Shown here piece by piece: positions 1-11,352 of a DNA stretch of 64,000 nt. A program made the translations under genes and the position numbers. Source of the stretch: Branchiostoma floridae. Taxonomy: Eukaryota; Chordata; Leptocardii; Amphioxiformes; Branchiostomatidae. The stretch lies in the NCBI RefSeq assembly GCF_000003815.2, contig NC_049992.1, forward strand, positions 1,955,789 to 2,019,788, in the 5' to 3' direction. How positions within the stretch are numbered: position 1 is the first letter of the stretch; each line of letters starts with the position of its first letter. The notes beneath the pieces are model-generated. The model saw only the letters and a program-made list of their open reading frames with translations. It did not search any database and was not told the origin of the DNA.

Positions 1-2
1 CA

Positions 3-1346
3 GTTCCTGATGTGGTAATGAAACTTCCGCAGTTACAAACATTGATCTTCAGTAACAACAAAAACATCACCCTGCCGGAGGAGATGTCCAGTCTCGTCAA
101 TCTCAAGGTCCTGCACTTAGATAACTGTAAGCTGGTCACGCTACCACCAGTAGTGCTGAAACTGTCAAACCTACAGCTATTAGATCTAGGACGGAATAAG
201 TTGATCTCCCTACCTGATAAGTTGTACATCCTAAAGAATATCAAAGTGTTGAGACTACGATTCTGTGAACTGGGCACCGTACCACCAACAGTACTGAAAC
301 TTCCCCAGCTGGAGGAACTAGATCTTAGCTGGAACAGCGGGATCCACCTGCCGGATGGGCTGTCCGGACTCACCAATATCCAGGTACTGAATCTATTGAG
401 AACAAACATGTCCACATTTCCTCCGGTAGTGTGGAGACTGACACAGTTAGAATGGCTGGACATGAGCCGTAACCCACTACAGACGTTACCCGCGGAAGTC
501 GGACAACTAACTAACGTCAAGGACTTGAACCTGTCCTACTGCCAGCTGTGTACACTCCCACCTGAAGTGTGGAGACTGACACAGTTAGAATGGCTGTGCC
601 TGCGCAATAACCCACTACTGGCGTTACCCGGGGAAGTTGGACAACTCATTAACGTCAAACACTTAGATCTGTCCGAATGCCAGCTGGGCACACTCCCACC
701 TGAAGTCTGGAGACTGACACAGTTAGAATGGCTGGACATGAGCTGGAACCCACTACAGACGCTATCACCAGAAGTTGGGCAGCTCACGAACGTCAAACAC
801 TTGGATCTGACGAACTGCCAGCTGCACACACTCCCACATGTAGTGTGGAGACTGACACAGTTAGAAAGGCTGAACCCGAGCTCTAACCCACTACAGACGT
901 TAGCCGCGGAAGTCGGCCAGCTCACTCACGTCAAACACTTAAATCTGTCCCACTGCCAGCTGACTACACTCCCATCTGAAGTGTGCAGACTGACACAGTT
1001 AGAATGGCTGTGCCTGCGCTCTAACGCACTACAGACGTTACCCACGAAAGTTTGGCAGCTCACTAACTTCAAACACTTGGATCTGTCTTACTGTCAGCTG
1101 CATACACTGCCATCTGAAGTGAGGAGACTGACACAGTTAGAAAGTCTGAACCTGAGCGCGAACCGGCTACAGACGTTACCCTCGGAAGTTGGAAAGTTTA
1201 CTAACCTTTCGCATCTAAATGTCGATGGAAATCCACTTACTAAACCACTATCTGCAGTGTGCAGTCAGGGCATTACTGCTATTAGACAATACTTTGAGGA
1301 ACTTGAACGCTCAGAAGAAAAGTTGTCCCGAGTAGAACATCCCTGA
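3..1346 (+). CDS. Gene A: LRR-only Roco-derived protein, 5' end off the window
   Basis: The frame is open from the first bases, so the gene starts upstream of the window. The product is a run of about 18 leucine-rich repeats of 23 residues (type LTQLEWLDLSSNPLQTLP), followed by the capping segment (AVCSQGITAIRQYFEELERSEEK) that precedes the Roc GTPase in genes B, C and D. Here the frame leaves the LRR module at base 1322, reads seven more residues (LSRVEHP) and stops at 1344-1346. The Roc and COR domains are absent. The sequence after 1322 matches the second coding exon of gene C (32150 onward), so the LRR exon is fused directly to caspase-tail sequence without the intron found in C. The product would be a bare LRR protein, perhaps a decoy or regulator. 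It could also be a decaying copy, though the LRR frame is intact throughout the visible part. Confidence 0.75.
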   Translation, partial: VPDVVMKLPQLQTLIFSNNKNITLPEEMSSLVNLKVLHLDNCKLVTLPPVVLKLSNLQLLDLGRNKLISLPDKLYILKNIKVLRLRFCELGTVPPTVLKLPQLEELDLSWNSGIHLPDGLSGLTNIQVLNLLRTNMSTFPPVVWRLTQLEWLDMSRNPLQTLPAEVGQLTNVKDLNLSYCQLCTLPPEVWRLTQLEWLCLRNNPLLALPGEVGQLINVKHLDLSECQLGTLPPEVWRLTQLEWLDMSWNPLQTLSPEVGQLTNVKHLDLTNCQLHTLPHVVWRLTQLERLNPSSNPLQTLAAEVGQLTHVKHLNLSHCQLTTLPSEVCRLTQLEWLCLRSNALQTLPTKVWQLTNFKHLDLSYCQLHTLPSEVRRLTQLESLNLSANRLQTLPSEVGKFTNLSHLNVDGNPLTKPLSAVCSQGITAIRQYFEELERSEEKLSRVEHP

Positions 1347-1926
1347 CCCAAATGAGACCATCTCAGCAAAATGTAAGGAGCTACAGCAAACGTGCTAACT
1401 GTTAACATGTATCACGTAGTTTTGGGTTGTTTGCTTTACGGCAACAGACACTCCCATTAATGAAGGAAGCAGCAACTCACAAGCCGGGAGAGAAGCATCA
1501 GATGGAGAAACTGAGACCACTGAGTCACCACCTCCTCCATCAACCGCACCGGCCACATCTGCAGCAGGTTTGTCACGTATAATTGCAAGTGTAGAAATGT
1601 GTTTTGATGCACCCGCTTTATCATTAATACTTACTTTCCCCCTCTTTTCTCATTGATCATTTTCCATCCAAACGTTCCCAGCATCTCTAACTGATGTCAT
1701 ACTCCACGAGATGGTCCCGCGGCCCCATCTGAGCACAATTATGAACATACAATCTGACTGGTTTAGAAAGCTAATAGCTATGCCATTCTTCCATTCCCAA
1801 GGTAAACGCCAAAGTGGCATACTTCAAAACTCAAAACCAAGAGTACAAGCAGCAACCGGAAGTGACGCATACTCTACGCAAGAAGCTCTACTTCTTCCCT
1901 GAGGCTGCAGTTGACCAGAATCCTTA
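1323..1926 (+). pseudogene. Remnant of a caspase tail behind gene A
   Basis: Segments of this stretch align in order with gene C. Bases 1323-1371 match the short second exon of C, followed by a donor. About 1440-1567 matches the acidic, proline-rich inter-subunit linker exon (33391-33621). Bases 1801-1926 match the last caspase exon, ending KKLYFFP..DQNP and a stop. The two exons that carry the catalytic His and Cys in C (32337-32510 and 32878-33088) and the first small-subunit exon (34088-34197) are missing, so no working protease can be made. The final exon is still open to its stop and its intron edge (cccaag then gtaaac) survives. It is either a relic or spliced 3' untranslated sequence of gene A. 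Confidence 0.7.
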
Positions 1927-2321
1927 GCGCCAACTTTTCCTTTTTCATAACAAAGACCAGATTCACAATTTTAAATACATCAATTATGCTATAAAAAAAA
2001 GAATATCGGGACTATAGTAAGTCTTTTTAGACCAAGCTGTAATCACATTCCTCCAATTATTTGTATCAGAAAAGTCTATTGTAGTAGTTAAGCTTGACTG
2101 ACAATACATAAATATGTATGTCGGAAGGGATGGACCTATTGCCCAGCCCTTCAAGCTCCCTATGGGAGTGACCTATTGTATCGTTTGTAGCATGTTGCTA
2201 TTTCTATTAACACTATTTCAAACAGTAAATGCGTTGATGTGTAGTTGTAAGAGATGTTATATACCAAGTTAGCGATAGAAAATATTCACAACTTTTGCTT
2301 CAGGAAGACTTTTTGTTTGTG

Positions 2322-2327
2322 AATAAA
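2322..2327 (+). terminator. Poly(A) signal of the gene A block
   Basis: AATAAA lies about 400 bases past the last caspase-remnant stop. Gene C has the same signal in the equivalent place (35171), inside a homologous flank. Confidence 0.55.
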
Positions 2328-3926
2328 TCAATGTATATAATGCAGACTTATTTTGTGTGGCGTTTGTTTACTTCTGGCTGCTTCTTTATTGTTAGTTAAG
2401 TGAAAACATTCAGTCAATACAAGAGTCCACTTCAGACCAAGTAAATGTAGCTGATTCCTTATCAGGCAAGTTGATCAGACTGGGGCTGTTAATGCGGTTT
2501 TTGATGGCTACACTAAATTTCCGGTAGGTAAGATTTACGGGAGCTAAGGAAGCTCACAATGAACAGGACAAAGTGGAGAGAGTTGTAGAAAGACTGATTG
2601 CAGCTGCAGGGTGTCCAGACCACTGCAGCAGCCGGTGGATTACTACTAGAGATAATTTAGGCCATTTTCTCGCCTTGAAGATCAATCAGAGCTATGCTTA
2701 GCTTTATAACACTTGTCATGTCATTGTTTCTGCTGTCACAATTCTCAGACCATGGAATGTTACACGTAAAACAGACGTCTAAGCAGAAACGTTCTAAATA
2801 TCTATTAGTATTGGCTCTCTGATTTGGTTTGGGAAACCAGCACCACCCCTCCTAGATGGCTAACATAGCATAGTCCAATAGTTCAAAGGTAACTGAGGTG
2901 CAGTCAATCAAGTCTGCTTAACATATTCAGTGGGGACACCTGGCGTTTGCATTAGTATTTGCAGCTACTAGCAATGTTTTGCCACAAGCATTAATTTTGC
3001 AAGGTGTTTGTAACTTATTATATCTTCTTCTTTCGTCCGGATTCACTCCGGCGAGGTACCATGAAGTTTTTTCCAGTACATTTTGCCCTTCATCGTGGAC
3101 CAGAAAGCAGGACCCGTGAGACCATTGTCTCTTTTGAAGAATGTATACAAAATAGTTGGCTATAAGAATTTAGAACTTTAATGGCAAACATGCTGAAAAA
3201 TAACAAGTCGAGAAAAACTACTTGGTCTCTTCTCACGTTTCACTGTAAAACTATCAGCGGAAACGTTGCCGATTTCTAGAACTTTCCCCAAGAGCCAGAA
3301 CTTATCAGATGCACGTATTAGTGTTGACTATGACGTCAGACATGCCCCGTCGGACGTTGACAGGACAGCTGACCCCGCATGAACCTCCAGCCTTATTTGG
3401 TCATGCTGTGGGCTTCACTTGCCACGTCACAGGGTTTGATTAAAATTTTTACCTGACAAAAACTGAACCATAAACGCTGATTCAAGGCGTTGAAATTGAG
3501 AGTCTCACAGATAGATGGGCATTGTCACAGCGGATTAACAAACCATAGAATGTGGGTAGACTGGAGATCAGCAGAATATAAGTCATAAAATATATACATA
3601 TTTTGTAATTCAACTTGAAAAGACAAAGGTCTAAAACCTTCATGATTGAGGTAAAGGCCACCAAAAGAGACAACATCTTATCTATCTAATATCATCAAAA
3701 GGTAAAATTTGAGAGCATTTGCCTTGACCTCTGTACAGACTACCGACAATCTCGTGATGTTTGAGGTTTGAAGTCCACAAGTTATTTTTGCCGTTTGGTG
3801 CAAACAAGTCGGCCCACCTGGACGCTTATCACCATTGAGGACAGACATGTATTATAACAACAGTCTTCCTCACCATGACAACAGCCTCATGTGACAGACA
3901 GGTGAAATAGCTGAGTCCCTGCGCTG

Positions 3927-4264
3927 TGGGCAGTTCGGCGGGACTCCGGCCCCGGACCGGCTGACTTTACAGCGGCGTGCACTTTTTCGAGAGTTCTCGT
4001 GTTATCTGACGAGAAATTCCAGCGGATTCGCGAATAGTTGGATTCCGTTGTTGGACGAAGTAACCAGGACTGTTTCGTACATGGAAACGACAAGAGAAGA
4101 CTAGTAACGGGACCTTTCCAACAGGACTAACTACTACACGTGTATTGCTTCGTTTGAGTGGACGTTTACCAACATTTACTCGAAGACACATTGTACCGAC
4201 GCACCGCAGATGTTGTATAGCTCAGCTCAAGTTATCACATCCTTCTGACTGCATCACATCGAAG
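3927..4264 (+). promoter_or_regulatory. GC-rich module with splice donor, candidate promoter and 5'UTR exon (type I)
   Basis: The block begins with a GC-rich segment (gggcagttcggcgggact) and ends with the donor CGAAG|GTAAGC at 4264/4265. Its closest relative is 36780-37099, upstream of gene D, with the same donor. No clear coding sequence runs through it. Gene B's first coding exon begins after an acceptor at 12580, so this could supply an upstream 5'UTR exon for B. That link is inferred from position and duplication only. Confidence 0.4.
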
Positions 4265-5012
4265 GTAAGCAATGATATTATATTGTACATAAAAACGTTA
4301 TTATATGTGACCTGTTTATATGTCTAGTGTCGTATTGTACAATATTGTGTCATAGCATTGTCTTAGGACGGACGGAGAGATTTTACAAAGTCTATAAACT
4401 AATTTTCGTCAACGAAAATTTGTTGTTCGCCAACTTGGCATCTATACTGTCACTATGCTACACCATATTCATGTGTAGTCTGTCTATTTTATCAGAAGTC
4501 CTGTTACTTTGTTTGGTCAACTTGGCACCTAAAAACTTTGCAACCACCTGTGTTTTTTTGGCAGTTTTCATGAGTCAAGTTCAGTTTTCGGTTTTTATGT
4601 GCTGCGCACTTGAGCCTGTTGAATACGATGGCTTTTAACATGGTTTAGACAAATGTATTTATTTGAACGTCATTCTCATTACGTCAGTTTACGTTATTAT
4701 CAGATAGTTGCTATGGTCTCTTATCGTTACCTATATGTGAGTTAATGAGCCATTTCTCCACGCCGATTGGTCAGACATGTGTGCATTATCACGATGTTTG
4801 AGAGCCCGTAGCCCGTGGATGCCTCAGACATCTTCCTCTTGTCATTTGTTTAGGGGTTTATTTTTAGATATCAGCCATAGGGTTTACTGGATTGCAGACA
4901 GATGAGCGAACACGTAGCCTTGGCGTTCGCTAACAGTAATAGTAATTATTCAATATTGCTATCAGATGCGTCGATGGCGGTTATATGAGACATTATAATC
5001 ACCGCGCGTCGA

Positions 5013-5683
5013 TCCACCTTTTACACAACACGTCAGGTGCAACAATACCTGCCTCATGCAGGCCAGGTTGCCATGACGTGCATACCTGCCGTGCCCAGAT
5101 ACCCAATCAAAGGCACACAGTGACAGCAACAACAGCGTCTGAGGTTTGTTTTCTGTGTAAACTACGTATACGGTGACGCGCATTATTAAAGTTTGGCCCT
5201 CGCCAATGACATAAGCACGACCTTACCTTCTTTAACAGAAACGTCTTGCAGCATCTACAGTCCTAACGTCTCACGACGATCTCTTCTTATCGATGCGTAA
5301 TTAAAACATTGACATTTCAACAATACATGTACATATACTCAAAATCAAAGGCCTGTTTCAACAGCCAGATGGACTTGACATAGGTGTTCCTTATGGCCAA
5401 AGAAGAGATCGTCGTGAGCCGTTAGGACTGTAGATGCTGCAAGACGTTTCTGTTAAATACATGCAGAAGGTAAGGTCGTGCTTATGTCATTGGCGAGGGC
5501 CAAACTTTAATAATGCGCGTCACCGTAGTTTACACAGAAAACAAACCTCAGACGCTGTTGTTGCTGTCACCGTGTGCCTTTGATTGGGTATCTGGGCACG
5601 GCAGGTATGCACGTCATGGTAACCTGGCCTGCATGAGGCAGGTATTGTTGCACCTGCCGTATTGTGTAAAAGCAGACTGACAC
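5013..5683. repeat. Inverted repeat with 280-bp arms just upstream of the type II promoter module
   Basis: The left arm is about 5013-5293 and the right arm about 5400-5683, which is its near-exact reverse complement. The loop is about 105 bases. Open frames on both strands here are mirror images of each other, and no gene is supported. It may be a non-autonomous foldback or MITE-type element. It would form a strong hairpin if transcribed. Confidence 0.8.
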
Positions 5684-5935
5684 GAGGGGCCCGCAGTTGG
5701 GTGGTTGAGCGGCGGGGGCCTGAGCCCGGGCCTGATCCCGACTCGCTCGCATCGAGTTTTCCCGAGTGGACAACAGTAGAGAATAGACACTTAAAGGACA
5801 ACTAAACTTCTTTGGAAGGACGTAACGTAGTCCTGTTCTTGTGGAAGGAAGAAGGAAAGTGAAGTAGTCAGGGAGAAGCTTCAAAACTTGTTCGAGGTCG
5901 TCATCAATGTTTGGTAGCTACCTGCTGACATAAAC
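5684..5935 (+). promoter_or_regulatory. GC-rich module with donor, candidate promoter and 5'UTR exon of gene B (type II)
   Basis: It begins with ggggcccgcagtt, continues through a GC-rich run and ends at the donor TAAAC|GTGAGT (5935/5936) after a segment ending ctacctgctgac. The same layout recurs upstream of gene C (donor at 23471) and gene E (donor at 54234). The conserved donor and the following acceptors right before each start codon suggest a non-coding first exon. Transcript evidence is needed to confirm it. Confidence 0.45.
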
Positions 5936-6574
5936 GTGAGTTCAAAGTCTCATTCAATTTAAAATCTATGTATTCAACAACAACAGTTGTGCTTTCCAAA
6001 TCTTTGCAGTTGTTACAGGCGTATCCATGAACATACTTAGCTATGCTGCATATATGTAAGCACAAAGAGCACGACGCAAGAGGAATAGAGTAATGGTGTG
6101 CCATTGAAAACTGCCCACAATGGGTCCGACGTACACAGACCCAAGTCTTGAATGACAGGTGGTAGCACCAAACAAAGCTTGTAGCCGTGGCAGGTAGTTC
6201 AGTGTGATGTAACCAAATACTGCCGCGCCAACTGTCAAACAAATGTGCAGTCGGGCTGCGTATTCGATGTATTTTAGGTGCGCTTTTTTTAGATACAATG
6301 TATTAGACTACTTTAACGTTAGTTCGTCAGTTAGAAGGGTTACTATATACTAAACTCGGCACAAAAAGTTTGGAATATCAACTTTGGCTGATCATATTTC
6401 CGTTGTTTCTGCATCAATTTCAATGTGTTATATATCAATAGAAAGCGTGTATGATTTTCTTTCATAGGTATCAAACTCTTTATGATCATAAATTCGTGGA
6501 ACAAGCACCAGGGCTGCTTACCTCAGTGGGTCGCGAAAAAAAGTGCCCAAATTTCCCTTCTTGTGTGCAACACT

Positions 6575-8652
6575 GTATCATACTGTTGGTACGGGTGCGG
6601 GTGTCAAGGGTTCAATCTATCCTTTTTTCACGTAATCTTTGGTATACAGAACATCCAAGTTTATCTTTAACATTTGAGTACAGTATATGTGTCCCTTTGG
6701 GCTGTTCGATGAGCGAATCGAGGTGTGGAGGCGGCACCTTTGTACACAACCACCTGTTACACAGCCATAACACCAGACAAGCATCTTTGCTCCATAAACC
6801 TAATTACACAACGCCACTATGTGATGACGTCACTATTGAGTGACGTCAGTGTTAAGGGTCACGTGGTCGCTCTCTTCCATCATGGCGTAATTGTACTTCA
6901 CATGTGTGTGAATAAAGCTCCCTTTGAATCGAGTTGCATCGTGCCTCTGAGTCTCTCATCAGCACCTTCCTGCATCAATGTTGGCGTGGTGGCAGCGGCT
7001 GGGAAACGATACCCATGTCGAAACCCGAACTTTGTGCCTGGAGGAGTCGCAATAGAGGGAACGGGCCAATCGTAACCAAAAGGATGTAGCTACAACAATG
7101 GTGGACGTTCTCACTTGTGTAGGAGGGGTTCTGGCGTTTCACCTCCTTCGCGGAGACCCCGGTCGGACTTTACGCCGTGCCGTCTGCACCTAATCCCTGC
7201 ACCAGCTTCGCTGTAGACCCACAGAGGTTTCAATAGAAGTTGCAGCTTCGCTGTAGACCCACAGAGGTTTCAATAGAAGTTGCAAAGAGCTTCGCTGTAG
7301 ACCCACAGAGGTTTCAATAGAAGTTGCAGGTAGCTTCGCTGAACAACCCCCAGAGGACTCATAGACGTGGTAGGGAGTAGCCTCGGCTTATTTATCCGGC
7401 AACTCTTATTTTTCCGTTCCCCCGACCGAGTGTTTGCGGCGTCCATCAACAACAACATCCGCCATGTTTTCCTGGTTCACCCGACTTCGACCGAGACCGC
7501 CCACGGACTTTGCTACCGGAACTTTACCCGTAACCGTAACCTGTCATCTACTAAGAGGAGCATCAACTCATGGAACTGTAGCTGCCTGTAGGAACATCTC
7601 AACCAGTGAACACTGACTTTTCGTCTGCCAAGAAGAGCGCTAAACACCAAGATTGCGTCGCCCTACACTGAACTGGGACAACTCACAAGCCAAACAGAAC
7701 TCTGATCCATACCTTATCAGTAACCTTTTTGAGTATTACTATTGTATATTCTCACCCATGTTACGTTAATTTAGACGTTGTAATTCTCCGGTAACAGTGA
7801 CACTTTATCTCATTCAACTGTTTCAATATTCTGACGTAATGTATTCACAATCTGAAGTTATTTGTTACATCATGTTCTACAAACCTTACCTCATTAGTCA
7901 ACGATTTCCTTCACGTACATTGTCATGTTACTTTCTCTTCACCGGTTCTAAATTTTCTATTTCTGTAACAGGGGGAGGGGTATTTCATGGATAATACTAT
8001 TATAGTTCATGTCCGCTCTGCAGATTTATCACTAAAAATAGACAATATTGTCAGATTTTATTCTGTTTCAATCAGAATCTTAAGGCAGAAAGAAGAAGAA
8101 ATGGAAAAGAAGATAAATCACGCCACTATGTGATGACGTCACTATTGAGTGACGTCCGTGTTAAGGGTCACGTGGTCGCTCTCTTCCATCATGGCGTAAT
8201 TGTACTTCACATGTGTGTGAATAAAGCTCCCTTTGAATCGAGTTGCATCGTGCCTCTGAGTCTCTCATCAGCACCTTCCTGCATCAATGTTGGCGCAAAC
8301 ACAGCCGGCCACCGCACATTTGCATACAGAGGAGCAACATATTACAATACACTTTCGGCGGACATTAGACATGCACCAACTCTACGGCAGTTTAAAGCTG
8401 TCCTAGGATACACTCCTCCGCACATTGACCTCTGACCTCCACCGTTGACGTTTTTGGTTGACATCGACAACTGTTCTCTGTAATGACGCTTCGGTTTATT
8501 GTATATATTGTTTGTTGTCCTCTGGTTGTCTCACTGAATGTAACACGTTTTCGTTTTTGTTATCTATGTAGTGGCCCCCCTTGGAAATCAACTTCAAATA
8601 AGTTGAATTGGGCTACCCACATGTCTGAAGATGAATAAATAAATAAATAAAA
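6575..8652 (+). mobile_element. 3' end of a non-LTR retrotransposon (LINE), split by an LTR element
   Basis: Before the LTR element, 6730-6811 encodes a HSHNTRQASLLHKP-type segment. After it, 8296-8434 encodes YRGATYYNTLSADIRHAP and a stop. Both are typical of the extreme C-terminus of CR1/L2-like reverse transcriptases. The two parts continue in order across the insertion once one CAA is removed. The element ends in an (AATA)n tail at about 8632-8652. The 5' part is missing, so it is inactive. Confidence 0.7.
6812..8295 (+). mobile_element. Non-coding short LTR retrotransposon (TRIM-like), + orientation
   Basis: Two 175-bp LTRs, 6812-6986 and 8121-8295, differ at only one position that I can find (near 6850, a versus c). 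Each begins CGCCACT, ends GTTGGCG and contains AATAAA. A primer-binding-like TGGTGGCAGCGGCTGGGA follows the first LTR at 6987. A purine-rich tract (aaagaagaagaaatgg) precedes the second. The flanks carry a 3-bp duplication, CAA. The 1.13-kb internal part encodes no gag or pol, so the element depends on proteins made elsewhere. It holds three tandem copies of a ~43-bp unit at 7204-7327. Confidence 0.8.
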
Positions 8653-8885
8653 ACACAAGAAGGGAAATTTGGGCACTTTTTTTTCGGGACCCACTGACGT
8701 AAGCAGCCCTGGTGCTCGTTCCACGAATTTATGATCATAAAGAGTTTGATACCATGTAAATGAAACACGCTTTCTATTGATATATAACACATTGAAATTG
8801 ATGCAGAAACAACGGAAATATGATCAGCCAAAGTTGATATTCCAAACTTTTTGTGCCGAGTTTATATACTTTACTACTTGGTTAC

Positions 8886-10363
8886 CGCCAACATTGACAA
8901 GGGGACGCGATAGTGAATCATAGGAGCCGATGCAACTTGATTGGAAGAGGCGTTTATTCCATGATGCTCACACAATCACAGCCATGATAGAAGAGAGCGA
9001 AGAGGATCATGGGATCCCTGACAGTCAAGGCAGTGACGTCACTAACTCATTACATAACCCAGTGGCGTGATTTCTCTTTATCTTCTTATTTCTCTCTTTC
9101 TCCTTTTTACCAAACTATCATGTGCTAAAAATTGGGAAAAACAATAAATGCAATGTCTAAAAAAATCAAAGCCTGTTGTCTACTTTTCGTAATGAATGGT
9201 ATAAATACTAAAAATCTGCAAGGTGTGCATTAACAATAGTGAAGTCCATGAAATAATCCCCTTAACAATACTTGGGATATCTAGATCTAATAAAAAGACA
9301 GATATAACATTACAATGTACGTGAAGAAGAGTGTTGACTAATGAGGTAAGGTTTGTTAAACACAATATGAAAGATAACATGTAACATCAGATTGTGAATA
9401 CATTACGGACAAATGAAGGTAACAGTTGAACTGAAATAGATTGTCAATGTTTTTCTGTGAGATAACAATGTCTAGCTAACATAAAATGGGGACGAATACA
9501 ATATCGATTATCTGCAGAAAAAGAAGAAAAAAAAATACTGGTAAAGCAGAGTTCTGTTTGGGCAAAGTTCGTGACTGTCAAAGTTCTGCGACATGCGACG
9601 CTCCTCTTGGCCGGCGGTGTTAACAGTTACAGTTCAGCGTGAGCGGTGTTCTTCTCGGCTGGAGCATAATGTGCCTCTTGGCTGGTATACAGTTCAGTGT
9701 AGATGATATTCTTCTGAGCTGGTACAGTTCAGCGGTGATCAGACGAAGTTTGTCGAGGGAAGTTCGTAGGTGGGAAAGTCCGTGGGCGGTCCGCGTCAAA
9801 TCGGGTAGAACGTTGTTGAAGGTTGAACGAAAGAAACATGGCGGTTGGTGAATTTTGACGTTGTACTCACACGGCCGGGGAAACTGGGAAGATGCGGGGT
9901 TTTGCCGGATAGGTAAGCCGAGTACTACTCCCTGCGACTTCTATGAGTCCTCTGGGGGTTGTTCAGCGAAGCTGGCACAGGGATGAGGTGTAGACACGCA
10001 TAACTTCCGACCAAGGGCTCCGCTGGGGAGCTAAGACCAGATCCCCTCCTGCCCATGTGATGACGCCATTGTTGGCCTACATCCTCATTTGCTAGTGGCT
10101 TCCCGTCCACTCAGAGTGCGATCTCCCCTGCGCAAAGTTCGGGTTTGGGCCTGGGTATCGTTTCCCAGCCGCTGCACACCACGCCAACATTGACAAGGGG
10201 ACGCGATAGTGAATCATAGGAGCCGATGCAACTTGATTGGAAGAGGCGTTTATTCCATGATGCTCACACAATCACAGCAATGATAGAAGAGAGCGAAGAG
10301 GATCATGGGATCCCTGACAGTCAAGGCAGTGACGTCACTAACTCATTACATAACCCAGTGGCG
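8886..10363 (-). mobile_element. Second non-coding short LTR retrotransposon, opposite orientation
   Basis: LTRs of 182 bp lie at 8886-9067 and 10182-10363 and differ at about one position. In reverse complement they resemble the LTRs of the element at 6812-8295, including the CGCCA...TGGCG ends. The primer-binding-like site (reverse complement of ccagccgctgcacaccac) lies just inside the 10182 LTR, and a pyrimidine tract near 9068-9115 is the polypurine tract on the minus strand. TAC flanks both ends. There is no coding capacity. Confidence 0.8.
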
Positions 10364-10449
10364 TACTTTAAATAAGCGAGTGTGAGTTCGCGTGCAATCT
10401 ACCGTATAGCCCGAGACTCCGTAAATTGATTTTTGTTACCTTCGTAAAG

Positions 10450-10451
<2 letters not shown>

Positions 10452-10490
<39 letters not shown>

Positions 10491-10503
10491 TGTGTGTGTG
10501 TGC
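10452..10503. repeat. (TG)n microsatellite
   Basis: An uninterrupted GT run of about 38 bases is followed by a degenerate GT-rich stretch. The long Val-Cys and Thr-His frames across it are artefacts of the repeat. Confidence 0.95.
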
Positions 10504-10639
10504 GCGCGCTCTTATTTTACCGCTGTGCTGTGGAACTCCCGTGTTTTGTATCTTTACCTTTGCCAAGAAGGTTATATTTTGGGTAGCGTTTGTGTAGGTG
10601 TGTGTGTGTGTAGAAGACCAGAATAATTGTATTGATATT

Positions 10640-11350
10640 CGGTATGTGTGTAGGTATTGATGAGACCTGAAAACGATTAGATTTTTGGGCCACCTAGCGG
10701 CCTGGGAAGGTACTACAGCGGAACTTCCTGGTTTGATATCTGGAGTTCTGAACATGCTGCGGCTATGATTTTTTAATGGTGGACGGCTCTTGATGCCAAG
10801 AGTAAGTGGTATAGGTTTGGGCCCCCTAGCGGCTTGTTTTGGAACTGCAGGACAGGTTTAGTGCCAGACTTTGAAAGGGAATAGCTCAAGAAGGGGTTGA
10901 CAGATTGTTATGATTTTTGGTATGTAGATAGCTTTAGTAATGCTTAACATGATTACGTATTAATTATGCAGATTGGTATCTAATTTGCATAATTAATTAG
11001 AAAATCATGTATACACGCTAAGTTCTATTATAGGACCATTGCAACATGTGATATTTGTAACTAAGAAGGAGAAGAATATTGATAGATGTATAATATGCAA
11101 AATAAGGACCTAATTTGCATAATTAATGAGAAAATGCTATAATGTCATTGTGGTAAATGATGGGAACTTCTTATGGGAAGTTATGGACAGGTGAACATCG
11201 TTGAACATTAATTATACAAATGATGTCCTCATTTGCATAAATTATCAGAAAAAGCCTTCTTTCTTAACATAGATATGTACGTCTGTTGTTTGGTGGAGGA
11301 GATGATCAATTAATATAATTTATGCAAATGAGAACCTTATTTGCATAATT
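10640..11350. other. AT-rich non-coding stretch with repeated TTTGCATAATTAAT motifs
   Basis: No gene is visible. The motif aatttgcataattaat, or close variants, occurs about five times (near 10983, 11111, 11229, 11322 and 11338), suggesting a degenerate repeat family. It lies in the presumed 5'UTR intron of gene B. Confidence 0.5.
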
Positions 11351-11352
11351 AA

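Larger units (their letters stand above)
1930..4800 (+). repeat. Flank duplicated between gene A and gene C
   Basis: This non-coding stretch aligns collinearly with 34790-37590 downstream of gene C. Shared landmarks include the poly(A) site, the segment near 2451-2640 (35300-35500), the segment near 3300-3420 (36130-36300) and the GC-rich module near 3927-4264 (36780-37099). No convincing gene lies in it. It marks a segmental duplication that included the end of one Roco gene and the promoter region of the next. Confidence 0.75.
6351..8864. mobile_element. Element with ~220-bp terminal inverted repeats, carrying nested LINE and LTR insertions
   Basis: The left arm 6351-6574 (TAAACTCGGCACAAAAAG...) and the right arm 8653-8864 are inverted copies of each other. 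The direct repeat TATAC flanks both ends (6346-6350 and 8865-8869), as expected for a target-site duplication. Between the arms are a 5'-truncated LINE tail and, inside it, a short LTR element. No transposase frame is visible, so it would be non-autonomous. Confidence 0.7.

Noticed and set aside
4327-4638. Hydrophobic 103-residue frame on the + strand
   Set aside because: T-rich sequence gives hydrophobic residues by composition, and the frame is not kept in the duplicated flank near 37150-37450.
4985-5176. Short frames at 4962-5183 and 5520-5801 as a gene pair
   Set aside because: They are produced by the 280-bp inverted repeat and encode no known motif.
10399-10755. His-Thr-rich and Val-Cys-rich frames
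   Set aside because: Translation of the (TG)n microsatellite.
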